64,000 bases of DNA from Bemisia tabaci. Lineage: Eukaryota; Arthropoda; Insecta; Hemiptera; Aleyrodidae. Shown here piece by piece: positions 1-13,923 of the stretch (position 1 is its first letter; every line of letters starts with the position of its first letter). Made by a program: the position numbers and the translations under genes. Location of the stretch: positions 8,947,480 to 9,011,479 of the forward strand of contig NC_092802.1 in the NCBI RefSeq assembly GCF_918797505.1, written 5' to 3'. The notes beneath the pieces are model-generated. The model did no database searches. It was given only the letters and a program-made list of their open reading frames with translations, and was not told the DNA's origin.

Positions 1-1620
1 CGGGACGTTTAAAAATTTTTGGAGTCTTCGTTTTTTCGAGAACGTCCGCTGGACGTCCTTTGGATGTGCGCTGCATACAGCCGAAATCGATGACATCGAA
101 TGGACGTCCCCCGGACATTACCCGGATTCCTAGGCCTACCGATATATCCACGGTGCGTCTTAAGGGCGTGTGAGATTACGGGATTTGCGACCCCTGCCTA
201 ATGTGTCCAACGGATGTCAATGGGATGTGCGCTGCACACCGCGGGAGAAAGAGACCTCCGATGGACGTCTTACGGACATTCATACTGTTTCGGTATATAG
301 CGGATATCCGAAGGATGTCGACAGGACGTTTAAATTCTTTGGAGTCTTCGTTTTTTCGAGAACGTCCGCTGGACGTCCTTTGGATGTGCGCTGCATACAG
401 CCGAAATCTATGACATCGAATGGACGTCCCACGGACATTACTCCAATTCCTACGTCTACCGATATATCAACGGTACGTCTTGACGGCGTGTGAGATAACG
501 GGATTTTTGACCCCTGCCTAATGTGTCCAACGGATGTCAATGGGATGTGCGCTGCACATCGCGGGAGAAAGAGACCTCCGATGGACGTCTTACGGACATT
601 CATAAGATTTCGGTATTTAGCGGATATTCGAAGGACGTCTACGGGACGTTTAAATTTTTTGGAGTCTTCGTTTTTTCGAGAAGGTCCGCTGGACGTCCTT
701 TGGATGTGCGCTGCATACAGCCGAAATCGATGACATCGAATGGACGTCCCACGGACATTACCCGGATTCCTAGGCCTACCGATATATCCACGGTGCGTCT
801 TAAGGGCGTGTGAGATTACGGGATTTGCGACCCCTGCCTAATGTGTCCAACGGATGTCAATGGGATGTGCGCTGCACATCGCGGGAGAAAGAGACAGCCG
901 ATGGACGTCTTACGGACATTCATACGATTTCGGTATTTAGCGGATATCTGAAGGACGTCTACGGGACGTTTAAAAATTTTTGGAGTCTTCGTTTTTTCGA
1001 GAACGTCCGCTGGACGTCCTTTGGATGTGCGCTGCGTACAGCAGAAATCGACGACATCCAGTGGACGTCCCACGGACATTCCTCCAATTCCTACGTCGAC
1101 CGAGATATCCACGGTGCGTCTTAAGGGCGTGTGAGATTACGGGATTTGCGACCCCTGCTTAATGTGTCCACCGTATGAACATCGGATGTGCGCTGCACAT
1201 CGCAGGAGTAGGAGACTTCCGATGGACGTCTTACGGACATTCATACTATTTCGGTATTTAGCGGATATCCGAAGGATGTCTACAGGACGTTTATATCTTT
1301 GGAGTTTTCGTTTTTTTGAGAACGTTGCCGAACGTCGTCCGTATGTGCGCTGCAAAGAGCGGAAATGGGAGATATCCAATGGATATCCCACCGACTTTTT
1401 ATGGCCCCAATTTTTATGGTTTCGTTTCCGACTTATCCACAGTTCGACTTCACGACGTGTGAGAGTATCGGATTTGGGACTCCTTCCCAAAGGGTCCGCA
1501 GAATGGTAATTGAATTATCCCTACATAGCGCGATGAGAGACATAGGATGGACGTTTCACGGCCATTCAGAATATTTCGGTACTTTGCGGAATTTCAGGGA
1601 CGTCTACGGGACGTGTACGT
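1..1620 (+). repeat. Tandem satellite array, ~320-bp dimeric unit (forward)
   Basis: Five consecutive units are visible: the shared segment beginning GACGTTTA recurs at about 4, 325, 645, 965 and 1286, a period of 320-321 bp. Each unit is two related ~160-bp halves. Both halves carry a block of GGACGTCC-like palindromes, a TGTGCGCTGCA box and a GGATGT motif. The last unit (about 1290-1620) is more diverged and matches, inverted, the outer end of the array near 21800, so the array seems to have a defined terminal unit. Several frames stay open through the repeat, but the ORFs are periodic, overlap on both strands and have no recognisable domain. I read this as non-coding satellite. The array runs off the left edge of the window. 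Confidence 0.9.
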
Positions 1621-3472
1621 AGGTCAAAAGTTGAACAGTGACGCTGCATGATATAATATGCATGATGATATATGTCACTGAAATGTAGGACGTCCCCCAG
1701 ACATTCATTCAGCCTATGTGAGCGACTGAGCGTTGTAAAACATAATATTACCGAGCGGTTCAAAAGGTATTGAAGGTGACATAATAACATGCAATCAAGG
1801 CGTTCCACAATATTTAGGAATGGTGTCTTCTGGAATCTGTCTCTTTTGTTTCAGCATGATATTTCAGGAGCCAAATTAATTTTTTGTATGCGCATCAAGT
1901 TACCCACACGAATTTTAGCGGATGGCTCAAATACCTAAGGCGTTGCAAAGTCTAAACAGTCAATCCCAATAGAATGTTATAAACGTTGTTCCACATTTGG
2001 AAGTCTAACTTTTGATTATTAAAGATGTCCATGCACAATGAGAGTAGACGTAGTCTGAAATCAACCATGCGATAAATCACATTTCAATGTTTCATCAGGC
2101 TGCTTTGACTTTCAATGATCGGTCTGTGAGAGGCCAATTAGTAAACCTAATGTTCAATAATACAGAAACTATAGATTCGTGGTGGCGTAAAAAAAAAAAA
2201 TGTAGCCCGCATGGAGCCGTCATTTGATAGGCAGGTGGGAAGTAAACTGTCCAATTAGTATTCTTATCATAACCTCAATAACATGGGATCTTACAGGAAT
2301 TTTTAACGATGAATGATTTAGCGTTCAACTCTTTATGGTAAACTCACTTGAAGAAAGGCTAAGTTATCATATCTGGACACAGATTTTTAAATAGTTTACT
2401 TTGAATCTGATATAAGTCCTTTTTCAGCAACGTCCCATACGAAACCATGGAACTGACTATGCTAGTCCTTGGTCTTGATTTTTCGATTTGACGAACACAA
2501 AATACCAATGATCTACCGGCACTCATCACCGCTTATGCCTAGAACAGGTCTCGCGATCAAGAGCTCCTCACTTTAACTGCAACCCTTCTCTAAAAAATGC
2601 ATAGAAAGATTTGGCTGTCTGTCAAATCTGAGTATGCTTCCCAAAGAATCCTATTTCAAATAGAAAATAAACATATTCAAATTGACTCACCCAAACATCT
2701 TGCACAGTATCCGAGAGACTTGGATACTTTGATACGAACTTAACGGAAGCACTTATTGTAGTAACTGAGGGACACGAATAGTTGATATGAATTTCACAGC
2801 CGCACCAGTTGTATGTATCAAACTATTAAACAGCGGATTCAACCAAACAACCCACGACTTTAGTAGGATAAGCTTATGAAACGTTCTCATCCTATGTACA
2901 CACGAAAACAAATTGTTCCGAGCGCGACAATTTCCACCGGTGGAATAGAAATAGATTCTGACGAGAGCACAGTGACGAAGATGCTTAATTAAGTAATTCA
3001 TTTCCGTAAATATCCTACCTAATTTCTAGTTACTAGAGTAGTGGCGATGTAGTATCTTCGAAGCAACGAGCAAACACTTAAAAATAACATAACCTCTAAA
3101 AATGATGATTTGACGTGATCAAAGCCGGGGAAAATATGTTACCAACTTTACTCAACAGCGGAATCTATTTCACTACTTTTCTCGATGAACTTCTCGGTGA
3201 CTTAGCATCATGTAAACTTAAATTTAAACACTTATTCAGACAAATGTGTTTACCCCTGTTAACTAGAATTGCATTGAGCCAGCAAAGAATTCTAACATTT
3301 TTCTCATCCAATTTGTTTTATGAAACGGAATTTGGGAAAACTAAAGTTGAGAGTCAGGCATCCTTGATAGTATGATTTTACACTTTTACAGGTGCTTTAA
3401 GAATGAATAAATATCCGGAAAAAAAGAGGCAAATTCTGTTATATTAATTTCTTCCCGTCAGTTCAAACAATT
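1621..3472. other. AT-rich stretch with no gene seen
   Basis: Decayed satellite-like motifs (a GGACGTCC-like site near 1690) continue for about 100 bp past the array, followed by AT-rich sequence. The only ORFs are short and have no recognisable domain, splice context or codon pattern. A small hairpin with CAGTGAC/GTCACTG ends lies at about 1635-1681. Confidence 0.5.
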
Positions 3473-3615
3473 GAACTACATTTTGCAATTTGGAACCATA
3501 AATTCTACCCGGTTTAAAAACAACGTAGGTAAGTGCCATTCTTTTCCGTCTACACATAGTAAGTGTTTTTCCAGAAGAGCCAGAATTTATAGTTCCAAAT
3601 TGCAAAATGCAGTCC
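3473..3615. mobile_element. Short MITE, TIR ending in ATTTTGCAATTTGGAAC
   Basis: The two ends are inverted copies of a ~35-bp sequence (ATTTTGCAATTTGGAAC... and its complement), separated by about 75 bp that includes CGGTTTAAAAACAACGTA. A second copy with the same ends and core lies at 4962-5098. At ~140 bp it has no coding capacity, so it is a non-autonomous element. The superfamily is unknown. Confidence 0.75.
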
Positions 3616-4559
3616 TATTGTTTGTATTTTCAGGAAAAAATTAATTTCTTTTCCTCTTTCAAGCCGACGTTCGCATTACTAAACCTGCCCCCCCCCCTTC
3701 CGCGCCTGTAGCTGGAAAAAAACCAGAAAATCAATGGACTTGGAAGAGACGGTGATATTAAGTGCAGAGATGGAGCGTAAAATATCATGCGAATAAATTT
3801 CATGACAGGTTCCAGTTTGGACCGATGGTCATCGTGGAAAAGGCTGATTTATTAAGGGTGGAGCTCATTTCAGAGATCCCCTCAAGGCCCCCCTGGGGGC
3901 GGTTACTCAACATTTTCTTCTTCGCCTATATTTTTTTTTTTTGTTTTTTTTAATGGGATGGAGTTTTTTTTCAACCTCTGCACAGATTATTTTTTCAAAA
4001 TAGAAAATTCTACTCTATAATACTATAGTATCCAATTTTTATTGAAGCGATTATTCCTTCATCATCGCATTCAGGACGTTGGGGTTACCTTTGTGGCTGA
4101 AGTGACCTGCACTACGCAAGCAGATCCATCCATGATAAGCTCACTCCTCACTAGGTACGCAGCTCATCTCTCACAATCAGCGGTTCTGATTAAGTTTCAT
4201 ACCAATAGTTACATGTCAGTGGATATTTCTTTTCTGAAAATCAGTATTAACGATCTATCGTCCTGAGTTGTCCTCTGAACTGTGAGTATTTTAAAAGTAC
4301 TTAAATTTTTTTAGATCCAATGAAGGAAAAAGGCATTCGGTATCTAGTTAAAATATGACAAGCCTTAGAAAGACTATAAAGGATAAATAGTTGGAAGATC
4401 AGCGATACGTTTTAGTGATAAGTAAATGTATTTACTTATCATGACAGAAATTCCCTGACTTTTCGCAGTCACCACCAATTCCCTAATTTTCCAAACTGTC
4501 GGCAATCCTGGAACCGACTTTGACATTGAAACCTGAGGTTCTGGAATACGTAATACTTA
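3616..4559. other. Intergenic, no gene seen
   Basis: AT-rich sequence with a poly-C tract near 3690 and a T-rich tract near 3930. No ORF with recognisable features. Confidence 0.5.
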
Positions 4560-5790
4560 TCTGAAAACAATAAACCAATAAAGCAATAATAATGCACTAA
4601 AAAATGCTTGTAGATTGAGTAAAAATGCGGGGATAGGGACATTCTTTCACCCAAAGCAGCTTTTCTTAGCTGAATTGGTTAAATTTAACTGACATACGAG
4701 TTCTTCGGAAATAAGGCAGGTAAAGGCACACTTAGGTTTTGAAACCTGAGTTTTAGAGGAAGTGGAAAAAATAATTATAGAAATAAAGAACAGAATAAAT
4801 TTAATCTCAAGGAACAATAGAGAAATAATAATAGGAATAATAAAGAAATAATACTAATGTACGAAAAAAGACAAGTAAGGTAAGCTATGTCTGCTAATTT
4901 TTGATGTCTTATAATCAAATTAACTTGAATTAAGTCGATGGAAATATGTTGAATAATAAATGGACTACATTTTGCAATTTGGAACTATAAATTCTAGCCC
5001 GGTTTAAAAACAACGTATGTGCCATAAGTTTCCCTATGCACATAAGTGTTTTTCCAGAGGAGCCATAATTTATAGTTCCAAATTGCAAAATGCAGTCCAA
5101 ATGGTAATGGGCTTTGCATAGAGCACATTTGGCAAACCAATAAAGCAATAATAATGCACTGGAAAATGCATGTCGATTGAGTAAAAATGCGGGCATAGGG
5201 ACATTCTTTCGCCCAAAGTAGCTTTTCTTAGCTGAGTTAATAAAGAACAGAATAAATTGAATCTCAAGTAACAATAGAGAAATAATAATAGGAATAGTAA
5301 AGAAATAATACTAATGTACGAAAAAAGACAAGTAAGGTAAGCTATGTCTGGTTCAGCTAATTTTTAGTGCTAATTATATAGCTATAATAGCTAATTTTTA
5401 GCTAATTTTTAATAATTAGATGTCTTATAATCAAATTAACTTGAATTAAGTCGATGGAAATATGTTTAATAATAAATTGAAATGGGCTTTGCATAGAACA
5501 AATTTGGCGAACCAATAAAGCAATAATAATGCACTGGAAAATGCATGTCGATTGAGTAAAAAGGAGGGAATAGGGACATTCTTTCACCAAAAGCAGCTTT
5601 TCTTAGCTGAGTTTGTTAAATTTAACTGAAATACAAGTTCTGCAGTAATAAGTTAGGTAAAGGTACACTTACGTTTTGAAACCTGAGTTTTAGAGGAAGT
5701 GGAAAAAAAACTGAGTGGCAACGAACACATTTGGGGAAAACATTAAAATAATAAAAATAAGAAACAATACTTAAAAAAAAAAAAAAAAAA
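4560..5790. repeat. Three tandem copies of a ~370-bp AT-rich unit
   Basis: The segment beginning CCAATAAAGCAATAATAATG occurs at about 4570, 5140 and 5513, each followed by GGGACATTCTTTC and GCTTTTCTTAGCTGA. Copies 1 and 3 share a further ~85 bp (about 4690-4770 and 5630-5710) that copy 2 lacks. The array sits immediately downstream of the stop codon of the minus-strand DUF4806-like gene, so it may lie in that gene's 3' region. Copy 2 holds the MITE at 4962-5098 near its boundary. Confidence 0.75.
4962..5098. mobile_element. Second copy of the ATTTTGCAATTTGG MITE
   Basis: Same terminal inverted repeats and core as 3473-3615. It is flanked by AAAT on both sides, and the related tandem copy near 5478 reads through the corresponding site without the insert. 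This suggests a 3-4 bp target duplication, although the empty copy is slightly diverged at that point. Confidence 0.8.
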
Positions 5791-5802
5791 CAACGAAAAA
5801 AC

Positions 5803-8800
5803 CTAAGATGTTTTTTCTTCAGTGGGCTCTTGTGGTTGAGCTGATGTTTTTTCAGTTGCGGTTGTTTGAGCAGTACTTGTTGTGTGTACAGTAGTTGCTG
5901 GTTTGTTTGTGTCCTTTGAAGTCTGAGCCACTGAAATGATGGACTCTGAGTAGCCGTCTGTGAAATAGAATGGCATTTTTCTCTGGATCCTCCGTTTCTT
6001 TTTTTTCGGTTCCTCTGCCCTGAAAAGAAGCATTAAAAAGTATGACAAGATTAGAGAAACATATTAGAATGTATCTTACATCCAGAGTGGTTTATTTTTT
6101 TGGAAAAATCTCATTTTAGAATGTCTGGAGACTCAACAAATCCACTTTCTTCTAGCCTTTCCCTGTAACCCTAACTATAATAAAGATGGATTTCAGAAAG
6201 GGAATGAGGTTTTCCTTTGCAGATATTTAATTATATGTGTATGAACCAGAAATTGTAGTTCCTTCTTGCTAAGTGAAGTCCAATAGTTACTCAGCACTGC
6301 TCTTTTTGGCCGTAATGTTGGAGGTACTTAAAAGAATACCAGGATGACAAAAGCTCTTCAAACTTTCAGTTAGCTGATTCTTCAAAGATGTTGAGACTAA
6401 AAATTCTTTAAAAAAAACATATCCGAAGCTTGATCTTTGGTGATTCAGTACAAGATGCATTTAAGTCATTCAAGAGTTTCTACAGGACAAGAAAATTCAA
6501 GTTTGATTGGGAAATGCCTGCACTTTTCTCTCCAATTTTTGACACCTAAATACGATTTTCAGACTATTTCCAATTTTACCAGTTTACTCAAGAAGTTGTC
6601 ATCATGAGCAAACATGCCAGACAACACCCAGCAATCCAGTCTGCACATGCATGACTTAGAAATTCAAATGAAAAGATTATGTCAAATTCTTCCGGTCCAT
6701 CAAGAGAGTCATAAATTTAAGGTTATGTGCAGATTTACGAAAAAATAAAAATTTATTCTCCCCACATTATTGTCATTCCTCTAGAATAATAATTATTCTT
6801 ATCATTAATTTCATCAATAATAGTATCATCAACTTAAAATTTCAGAAATGTCCAGTCGGGCAACAGAATAAAAAATTACTTACTTTTCATCTGGATCTTC
6901 AAGCTTGAGGTCTGGCGCATGCTTCAAGAAGTTAACTATCGCATTTTCAAGTAGATCTTCATCGTACTGAGCCCGCAACCGGCGTTTTGCAGCAGCTGCC
7001 AAAGGAAACAAAATATTTAATTTTAAAGACTTTTTATCACATTATGTAACATCTAAGTACTCCCAAGATGGATGACTGGATAATGCATAAATACAACTTT
7101 AAAGTCGGAACATTGAACTCAGCCTCTGAGGAGTCCTTCTCAGTGCTGGCCCTTGAGAATCAGGATAAAAATTGGGCAACAAAATCTGAAAATCTATACT
7201 TACTAATACTAGAGCATACATGAATCTTCAACAAAAATTGTGAGACAATAGCCACCCAATATACAATTATCAAATCTGACTTGCAGGATATTTTGGAGCC
7301 AACAGTTAAAAAACATTTATAAAAATAAATAAATAAATAAATTAATAAATAAAAAAAAATAAGTAGAAGCATCATCTTTGATTCCCACAACATAAAATTG
7401 TCGGATAATGATGAAACTTCTTACTTTCCATTGGCAAAAAAATGTACTCAACCACTTACAAATTTATCTTTGGGATACCAGAGTGAGATTTTCTTTGAAA
7501 TTCTACATCCAAATCTTCAACTAGGCTCCATAAACGTCAATAGAGAGGAGAGGTAGAGCACAAGAAAGGGTTTAAAATAATTTTTAAAAAAACTGAAAAA
7601 TCTCATTAACACCTAAGATTCTATTACACCAGACTTGTTTTGGATAATATGTTCATTTCTAGTGGTACCACAAATATGTCGTCAGTGTTGTCACTCAGTA
7701 GTTTCTATCAGTTTTGGTCATCATCATTGTCATCTCACAAGTGGCACCACTGAGTACAGAACGACATGCCAAAATGCACCTAGCATTTTAGAATTTTACA
7801 TGCATGTGAGTTTTTACATTTTTTTGGTAAATTTTTCTGTTTTTAATAGATAATTGATTCAAATTAGCGAAGCTGCTGAGAGAGTTTAACCCTAACAAAT
7901 GTTCATGTACAAGGGAAGAATACTGCTGAGAATCAAACTCATTATTTGAAAGACGATGCGAGAGAACCATTTGAAAAAGGCTAAAGGTTCCTTTTTTTAT
8001 AGCTATGGATGGTTTCAACTGCTGTCCTCTATTGTCAAGTATCATCTAAGATCACCAAGATGCTTCACTTTATCGATGGCCAGTAAGTGTTCCAGATAAA
8101 AGAATGCGAGAATGGACAGCAAACTGGTTTTTATTCAAACATTTTCAAAAGGAGAAGAAACATTTTAAAAAATTTACTTACTTTTTAAAATGCTGTCAAG
8201 CTGAAGAACTTGAAAAGACCTCTTGAGTTTTCGGCCCTCATAAGAAAACAATGACGCTACTTCAGGGGTCAGAATTTGCTTTAGCGATCTTGTCACTATT
8301 TTCCCCTCATCTTTCCCCCCCATGCAGCACACCCATTTGATCTGAAAACATCAATGGAAACAATTGGAGAAATTACTTCACTTTAAAGTAAAAATGCAAT
8401 TAGGCTGAGGAAAGTTTGAAATAATGAATGTATGAGAATCCAAAGGTAAATGAGCTGTTTAGATGAGTGGAACTGGTCAACTGGTGAGAATTGGATCCAT
8501 CTCTCTGATTTTTAAGTGAAGAAATGAGGAGATGCAATTTGCTCGAGGAGCTCTGGCAGGATCGCTATCAGTGGCAGTTGGGTGTCGCAAAGCGCACAGA
8601 ACCTCTATAAGAGCGCCAAGCGCCATGTTAGTAGCAGTGGTATAATTTATTGACATATAAAATTTATTTAAAAAATGCATAAAAGTACTTGCTTTCAAAA
8701 TCATTCACTCTATAAATTCCCTCCGTGATTAGCAAGAAAACTCAGGGGCGACTGTACCAATTACGGTGCGATTCTGTAATGACTGTCACTGTAGAAGGAA

Positions 8801-11800
8801 ATCACTAAAACCATTAGAAGTGAGTCTAGGAATAGTTTATTATTCTTCTCTTAAAAAAGTGAGTAATGAACTTTTGACGAGAAAAAGGAGCAGGTAGTAA
8901 TATTAGATTATAGAATTTTCTGCAGAGCAAAGTTGCTACGTTTCATTGCAGAACACACTTTTGGAGGCAAGATAAGGTCTAATGGAATGTGTTTTCTAAT
9001 TCTAGGTAGGCGAGACCAATCCTCCTAGATATGTACGTAAAAAAACAACCAGAGTAGGAAACCGTCTGAATGAAAAATTAGGTGTAAAAATTTAAATATA
9101 TTACTTCAAAACTTACAGCTTTTTCTTTGAATTCTGGGTTTGAAATGCATTTTTTTTCAAATTCTGTCAGCTTTTTATCATTGTCTAAGGGCAGCATATT
9201 ATCGATAATTTCATAGTCGTAAAAAAAATCGCCCACTAGGTGTTTATGCATCATATTCTCGATACGCTCAAGTCGATCGATAATCTCTGAACCTGAAAAG
9301 AGAAAAAAAATTAAAGCATGAAATAGAGAGGCAAAAATAGATGTGACACTTGCGGATACTGAAACATGCAGCTTCTCGTAAAATTTAAAAAGTGGCTAAT
9401 TACTCAATGTTCAAGTAAGTGCGGCATGCAACAACTCCATTGTACCCTTTCTGTTATTATGGAAGAAGTTAAGAAAGAGAATATAGAGCTCTGTCCCCCT
9501 GAAAATGAATTATTATGTATTTCGCGACTTTTTAAAATGCAACAAATCATTGGATACATTTAAAATGTTTGATTTTTTTCCAGAGACAAATTAGAAGAAA
9601 AACTGTTTTCATAAATGCCTTGTCTGCTAATTAAGTGAAAAGTTTAATGAGTTTAAGACATAATTTTCCTGCTATTCGCCTGATTTTTGAAGGGTGTTGG
9701 GTGAGGCAATAATTTTCACCAGGCACATCTGTGCAAAATTCAAGGTCTGCTTTAAAAAATAGGAAAAAACGACATTTTCAACATTATACTTAATTTGTTA
9801 CCTTACCTTTTGCCTGGTGGTCATTTTCTTTGGGATCACCATCATTTGGATTTTCTTTGGAATCACCATCATTTGGATTTTCTTCGGATTCATTATCCTG
9901 TGGAATTTCCTCTGAAAGAGGTAGAATAAAAGAAAATCAGGGAGGAATAACAAAATGATGCGCGTTGATAATAGATAATACTGTGGTAAAGAAAGAATGC
10001 TGCACTAGAGATCAAATGTTGCCGAACTTGCCCTAATGAGCAGTTACCTAATTTGGAGAAAAACCGTTGAACATTTTTCTCACAATTTTCAAATGCACAG
10101 ACTTAAAATAGGATGTAAAGTTTCATTTGGACAACTTTTTTGTGACCATCACCCGAGTTACCAAGGGTGCTGGGCAGGGGAATGGATTTAAGGGGAAGCT
10201 CCCCCACTGATGGAGCACATGAATTAGAGCATTTCTTTCATTTCAATAGGGACAAGAATTCAATGTTAGAAAACAAAATCGTCTGACCTAATGAGTTTCC
10301 GGCTCCAAAAATTTTACAGACATTTTCAGGTTCACCCAGACTTATCGGAAGTTGGTAACTTCCTGAAATTGAGAATTTAATTCTCTAGAGAAACATGGAA
10401 GAACACTCATGGGTCCAGTAAGTTCCAGACTTTTTCCCAAATAAACATCCTCTTAAGATTACTCTTTTCTAAATAATGAGTTAAACAAAAAAGAAGAAAG
10501 GAGCTTTTTTTTCCATCTCAAAAATGTTGTCATAACAAAAGAACTATTCTATAGCCATCCCCTGTTTTCACTATGTTTCCTCCGACTCAGTCGCATAGTC
10601 CAGGTTTCGCACAAGGAGAGAAACATGTTTCAATTTCATCAAAGAGCCAATTCTGTCAAGGGGTATGCATTCTCCCTCTTGCCATTGGTAATTTTATATG
10701 GATCCAGGTATTCTTGCTCCACTCTTAAACTTAAGATTTTCATGGCTACCCTTATCCCTGTAGCTATTTTTTAAATTAAGCAGGTTATTGTACAGATGAA
10801 AATCCAAAAAGTAGGAAACTAAAGATTATGCTCACCAACATCCGATTCTTCATCCTCAGCATTGTCATCATTGCTATCAACTATATCATCCTGATCCTCA
10901 TTGTCATGATTACTATTAACTGTATCATCCTGATCTTTATCATCATTATTTTTATCCTCCTCTTCTTGATTACCTGAAAAAAAAGAGAAAAGTATTAAGT
11001 AAAGTAAGTTGGGAGGAAGAAATCTACTGTAGAATTGGGACGTAAAGCTAGGATCTAATTGGTCCTGGCTGAAAGCCCATAGATTCAATGTATTTATGCA
11101 TCAGTTATAACGACATAATTTACAATGACACATCAGTCATAGTGGTGGAGTTCTTGTGGATCAACTGGTGGTTCGAGATATAATGTTGATGCATGTAATG
11201 ATGCAGAAATGAAGGATTTATTTATTTCTTCCGTCCTGGAGTTAACTTCCTATTTTTTTCTGGGAATTTCCAGTCCCGTTTAAACTCTGCTATAAAGAGC
11301 CTCGCCAAGTTTAGGCCCTTTTTTCGGATACCCGAGTTGGTCAACGGTACTAGGCTTAAATGAAAGCTTATGGTAAGGCAAACTTCCATACCAAGTATCA
11401 ACTTGAAGTGACTCTTCATTTAGGCAGTACAACGTTGCCAATTTTTCATTTTTATGTGCTAAAATCAAGGAATTCTAGACTGATAGTCCAGTGCATTATA
11501 GTTAAACAAACTTGTACAACGGTCTACAGGCTGAATACTACCCTGAGATTGTATAGAAACGCGACTAAAGGCGATGGTGAACTTTTCGAAAACAGTGTTG
11601 CCAATTTTTTATTAATTTTTTTAACTTAAAATGAGGGTAGTTTCGAGCTTTTTGGCGGAAAACGTCCCTTCATCAACTATAACTTTGACGAGTTTGGGCT
11701 AAAAACATTACCATACGATAGTAAATGATCGCTACTTACATAGAAAATCGACTTCCTAAATCAATGTTGCCAAGTTTATTTTAATTTCTTACGAGAATTA

Positions 11801-13923
11801 AAGAGATTCTCAAGTGAATGCTCCGAAAACGTAATTTTCAAGGCACTTCTCCCATTCTGATGGCTGAGTACCACCATGGAATAGTACATAATTACTGTTC
11901 AAGGCAAAAATGGAATTTTCAGAGCAACGTTGCCAAATTGTGAACATTTATTTTACGGTGAGACGCTGATATTTTTGAGTTTTTGGCACGAAAATTGTAT
12001 TATTTGGTGCTGTCACCATTTGGTGTAGGCAAAATATTACCATACAACACTGTAGGCTTGGTTTTTAAAGGAGAAGACGAAGTTTTAAGCCAATGTTACC
12101 ATTTCATGGCGTTTTTATGATAAAATGAAGATATTTTTCAGCTCCATTTTTGAAAAGCAAAACGTGATTCCAGTGGTTTTCTCTAATCTGGGAGCAGGCA
12201 AGAGAGCCTCAGGCCATAGAATTTAGTTTTCGTTCCTACAAAAAATTGAATTTGCCTATACTTGTCAAAGTTATAGCCCATGAAGATACATTTTTCGCCA
12301 AAAATCTCGAAAATACCCTCATTCTATGTTATAAAAACAAATGAAAAATTGGCAACACTGCTTTGAAAAGTTCACGATGACCTTCACTTGCATTTTTATA
12401 CAATCTCAGGGTAGTATTCAGCCTGCAGACCGATGTACAAGTCTGTTTAATTATAAAACACTGGACTAATAGTCCAGAATTGTTTGATTTATGCACATAA
12501 AAACGAAAAATTGGCGATGCTGTATAGCCTCAACGAGGGGTCACTTCAATTTGAAACTTTGCCTTACCATAAGCTTTCTTATGAGCCTTGTCCCGTCGAC
12601 TAACTCAGGTGCACTAGTCTGCTTAACTTTGATGCACTGGATTAATAGTCCAGAATTCCTTGATTTTAGCACATAGAAACAAAAAATTGGGTACGCTTTA
12701 CAGCCTAAACGAGGGGTCACTTCAAGTTGAAACTTCGCCTGGAAGTCCCTTACCATAAGCTTTTACTTGAGCCTTGTCCCATTGACCAACTCGGGTATCC
12801 AAAAAAAGGCTAAAAAATACCCCTTTTTTGGCGAGGCCCTTTAAACTAAAGACATTGTTGGAATGAAATGCAGAATAGATTCTCACCGAGTTTTGAATTG
12901 CCAACAAAAGGTGATGACAAGGTTTGAGGCTCTTGCCTCTTTGCCTCCGAATGCCTTCTTAAAATTAAGGAGTCATCTTCTGTGTCTGTGGCTGCTTTTA
13001 AAAACTCGGCCTGTTTTGCCAGAAATGCTTTTTCTGCTTTAGTAAAGGAATCTGAAACAGAGATCAATGTACTAATTCAATGCATTCTGAATAGAAAATA
13101 ATTTAATTTCCATCGCACGCTCTTGTGTAACTCTTTCTCCGAATGCTGCTCCTTCTGAGCAGTTTGACAGATTGAAATATATTGTAAAAGTTTTAGCATA
13201 GTACTGTGTCCACACTTCTCTGATTCGATAAAAAGCTGAGGAGATCAAGAAATTGATTCGAAATTTTAAAAATGAAACTTTCGTGATAGGTAGCAGTGCA
13301 AAACTTTTGATTATTGCACTCAGCAAACTTAAAAGGAAGTACTATAGAATGATCAAATCAGCTAAAATCGGTACAAACATTTAGCAAAAAAAGAAAAAAG
13401 AAACAACTATTCGAACTAATTTAGGGATTCATTTATACAATATTAAGGGCAGTGGGTACATTATTTTCTTAATGATTTGATATTGAAGAGAAAGTTTTGT
13501 TGCTTGCAGCGATAGTGGCCTATCACATCTGATTGGAAGGAAAATATGTTGATGGCCGATGAAACTAAACAGGATGGTTGACTGGAGTTTTGGAGCAAAA
13601 CTTCCACAATTTTCAATTAAAATCAGGTCGCTAAAGGAATGGAAAGTTTTGAGTCAAAAGAAAAATTAGAAGAGGTTGATGATGGAATTTACAACTAATT
13701 GAAAAAACTTACTGTATCTTTGGTTGGACAGAAGATGTACTGAGTAGGAAATCCAATTTCTTTCTTTCGGCTGTCCCTTCTTTATAAGGTCTGTAACTTT
13801 TTGATTAGAATAAGATTTCGGCGGCCACCAAACTTTTTTTTCAGTCTTGTCCATCCAATGGAGGGGAACAATATCGCCCCCCCCTTCTTGCCCTGTAAAT
13901 TTCACTAAAACAAATTGCTTCAT
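5803..13923 (-). CDS. DUF4806-like protein, 8 exons (CACTA-associated second gene)
   Basis: I assemble eight minus-strand exons with GT/AG borders and matching phases: 13923-13713, 13051-12887, 10973-10836, 9911-9807, 9292-9117, 8341-8182, 6995-6884 and 6019-5803. They give one ORF of 427 codons plus stop. The N-terminus (MKQFVLVKF, then IVPLHWM and WWPP) matches the short domain typical of insect DUF4806 proteins. The middle is acidic and low-complexity, including a 30-bp repeat (ENPNDGD twice). Exons 5-6 carry the DUF4806-like core: LPLDNDKKLTEFEKKC, then KWVCCMGGK, SYEGRKLKRSF and LQLDSIL. The C-terminus is basic (EEPKKKKRRIQRK) and then Thr-rich. It lies downstream of the transposase on the same strand. 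DUF4806 genes often accompany animal EnSpm transposases, so it may be an accessory transposition protein or a domesticated copy. Its molecular function is unknown. The domain assignment is from memory of the family. Confidence 0.8.
11293..12843. mobile_element. Long foldback element inside intron 2 of the DUF4806-like gene
   Basis: The outer ends are inverted copies (AAAGAGCCTCGCC on the left, GGCGAGGCCCTTT on the right). The arms continue inward to about 11660 and 12295, sharing CCCGAGTTGGTCAA, GCTTATGGTAAGG and CTTGAAGTGAC. The right arm contains an extra direct duplication (about 12480-12600 and 12645-12770). No transposase ORF is present. It lies wholly between exons 2 and 3 of the DUF4806-like gene, which remains in frame. 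It is therefore a later insertion that splicing tolerates. Confidence 0.8.

Noticed and set aside
170..1509. Several ~100-codon ORFs on both strands in the first array
   Set aside because: They repeat with the 320-bp period, overlap on opposite strands and show no domain; by-products of the satellite.
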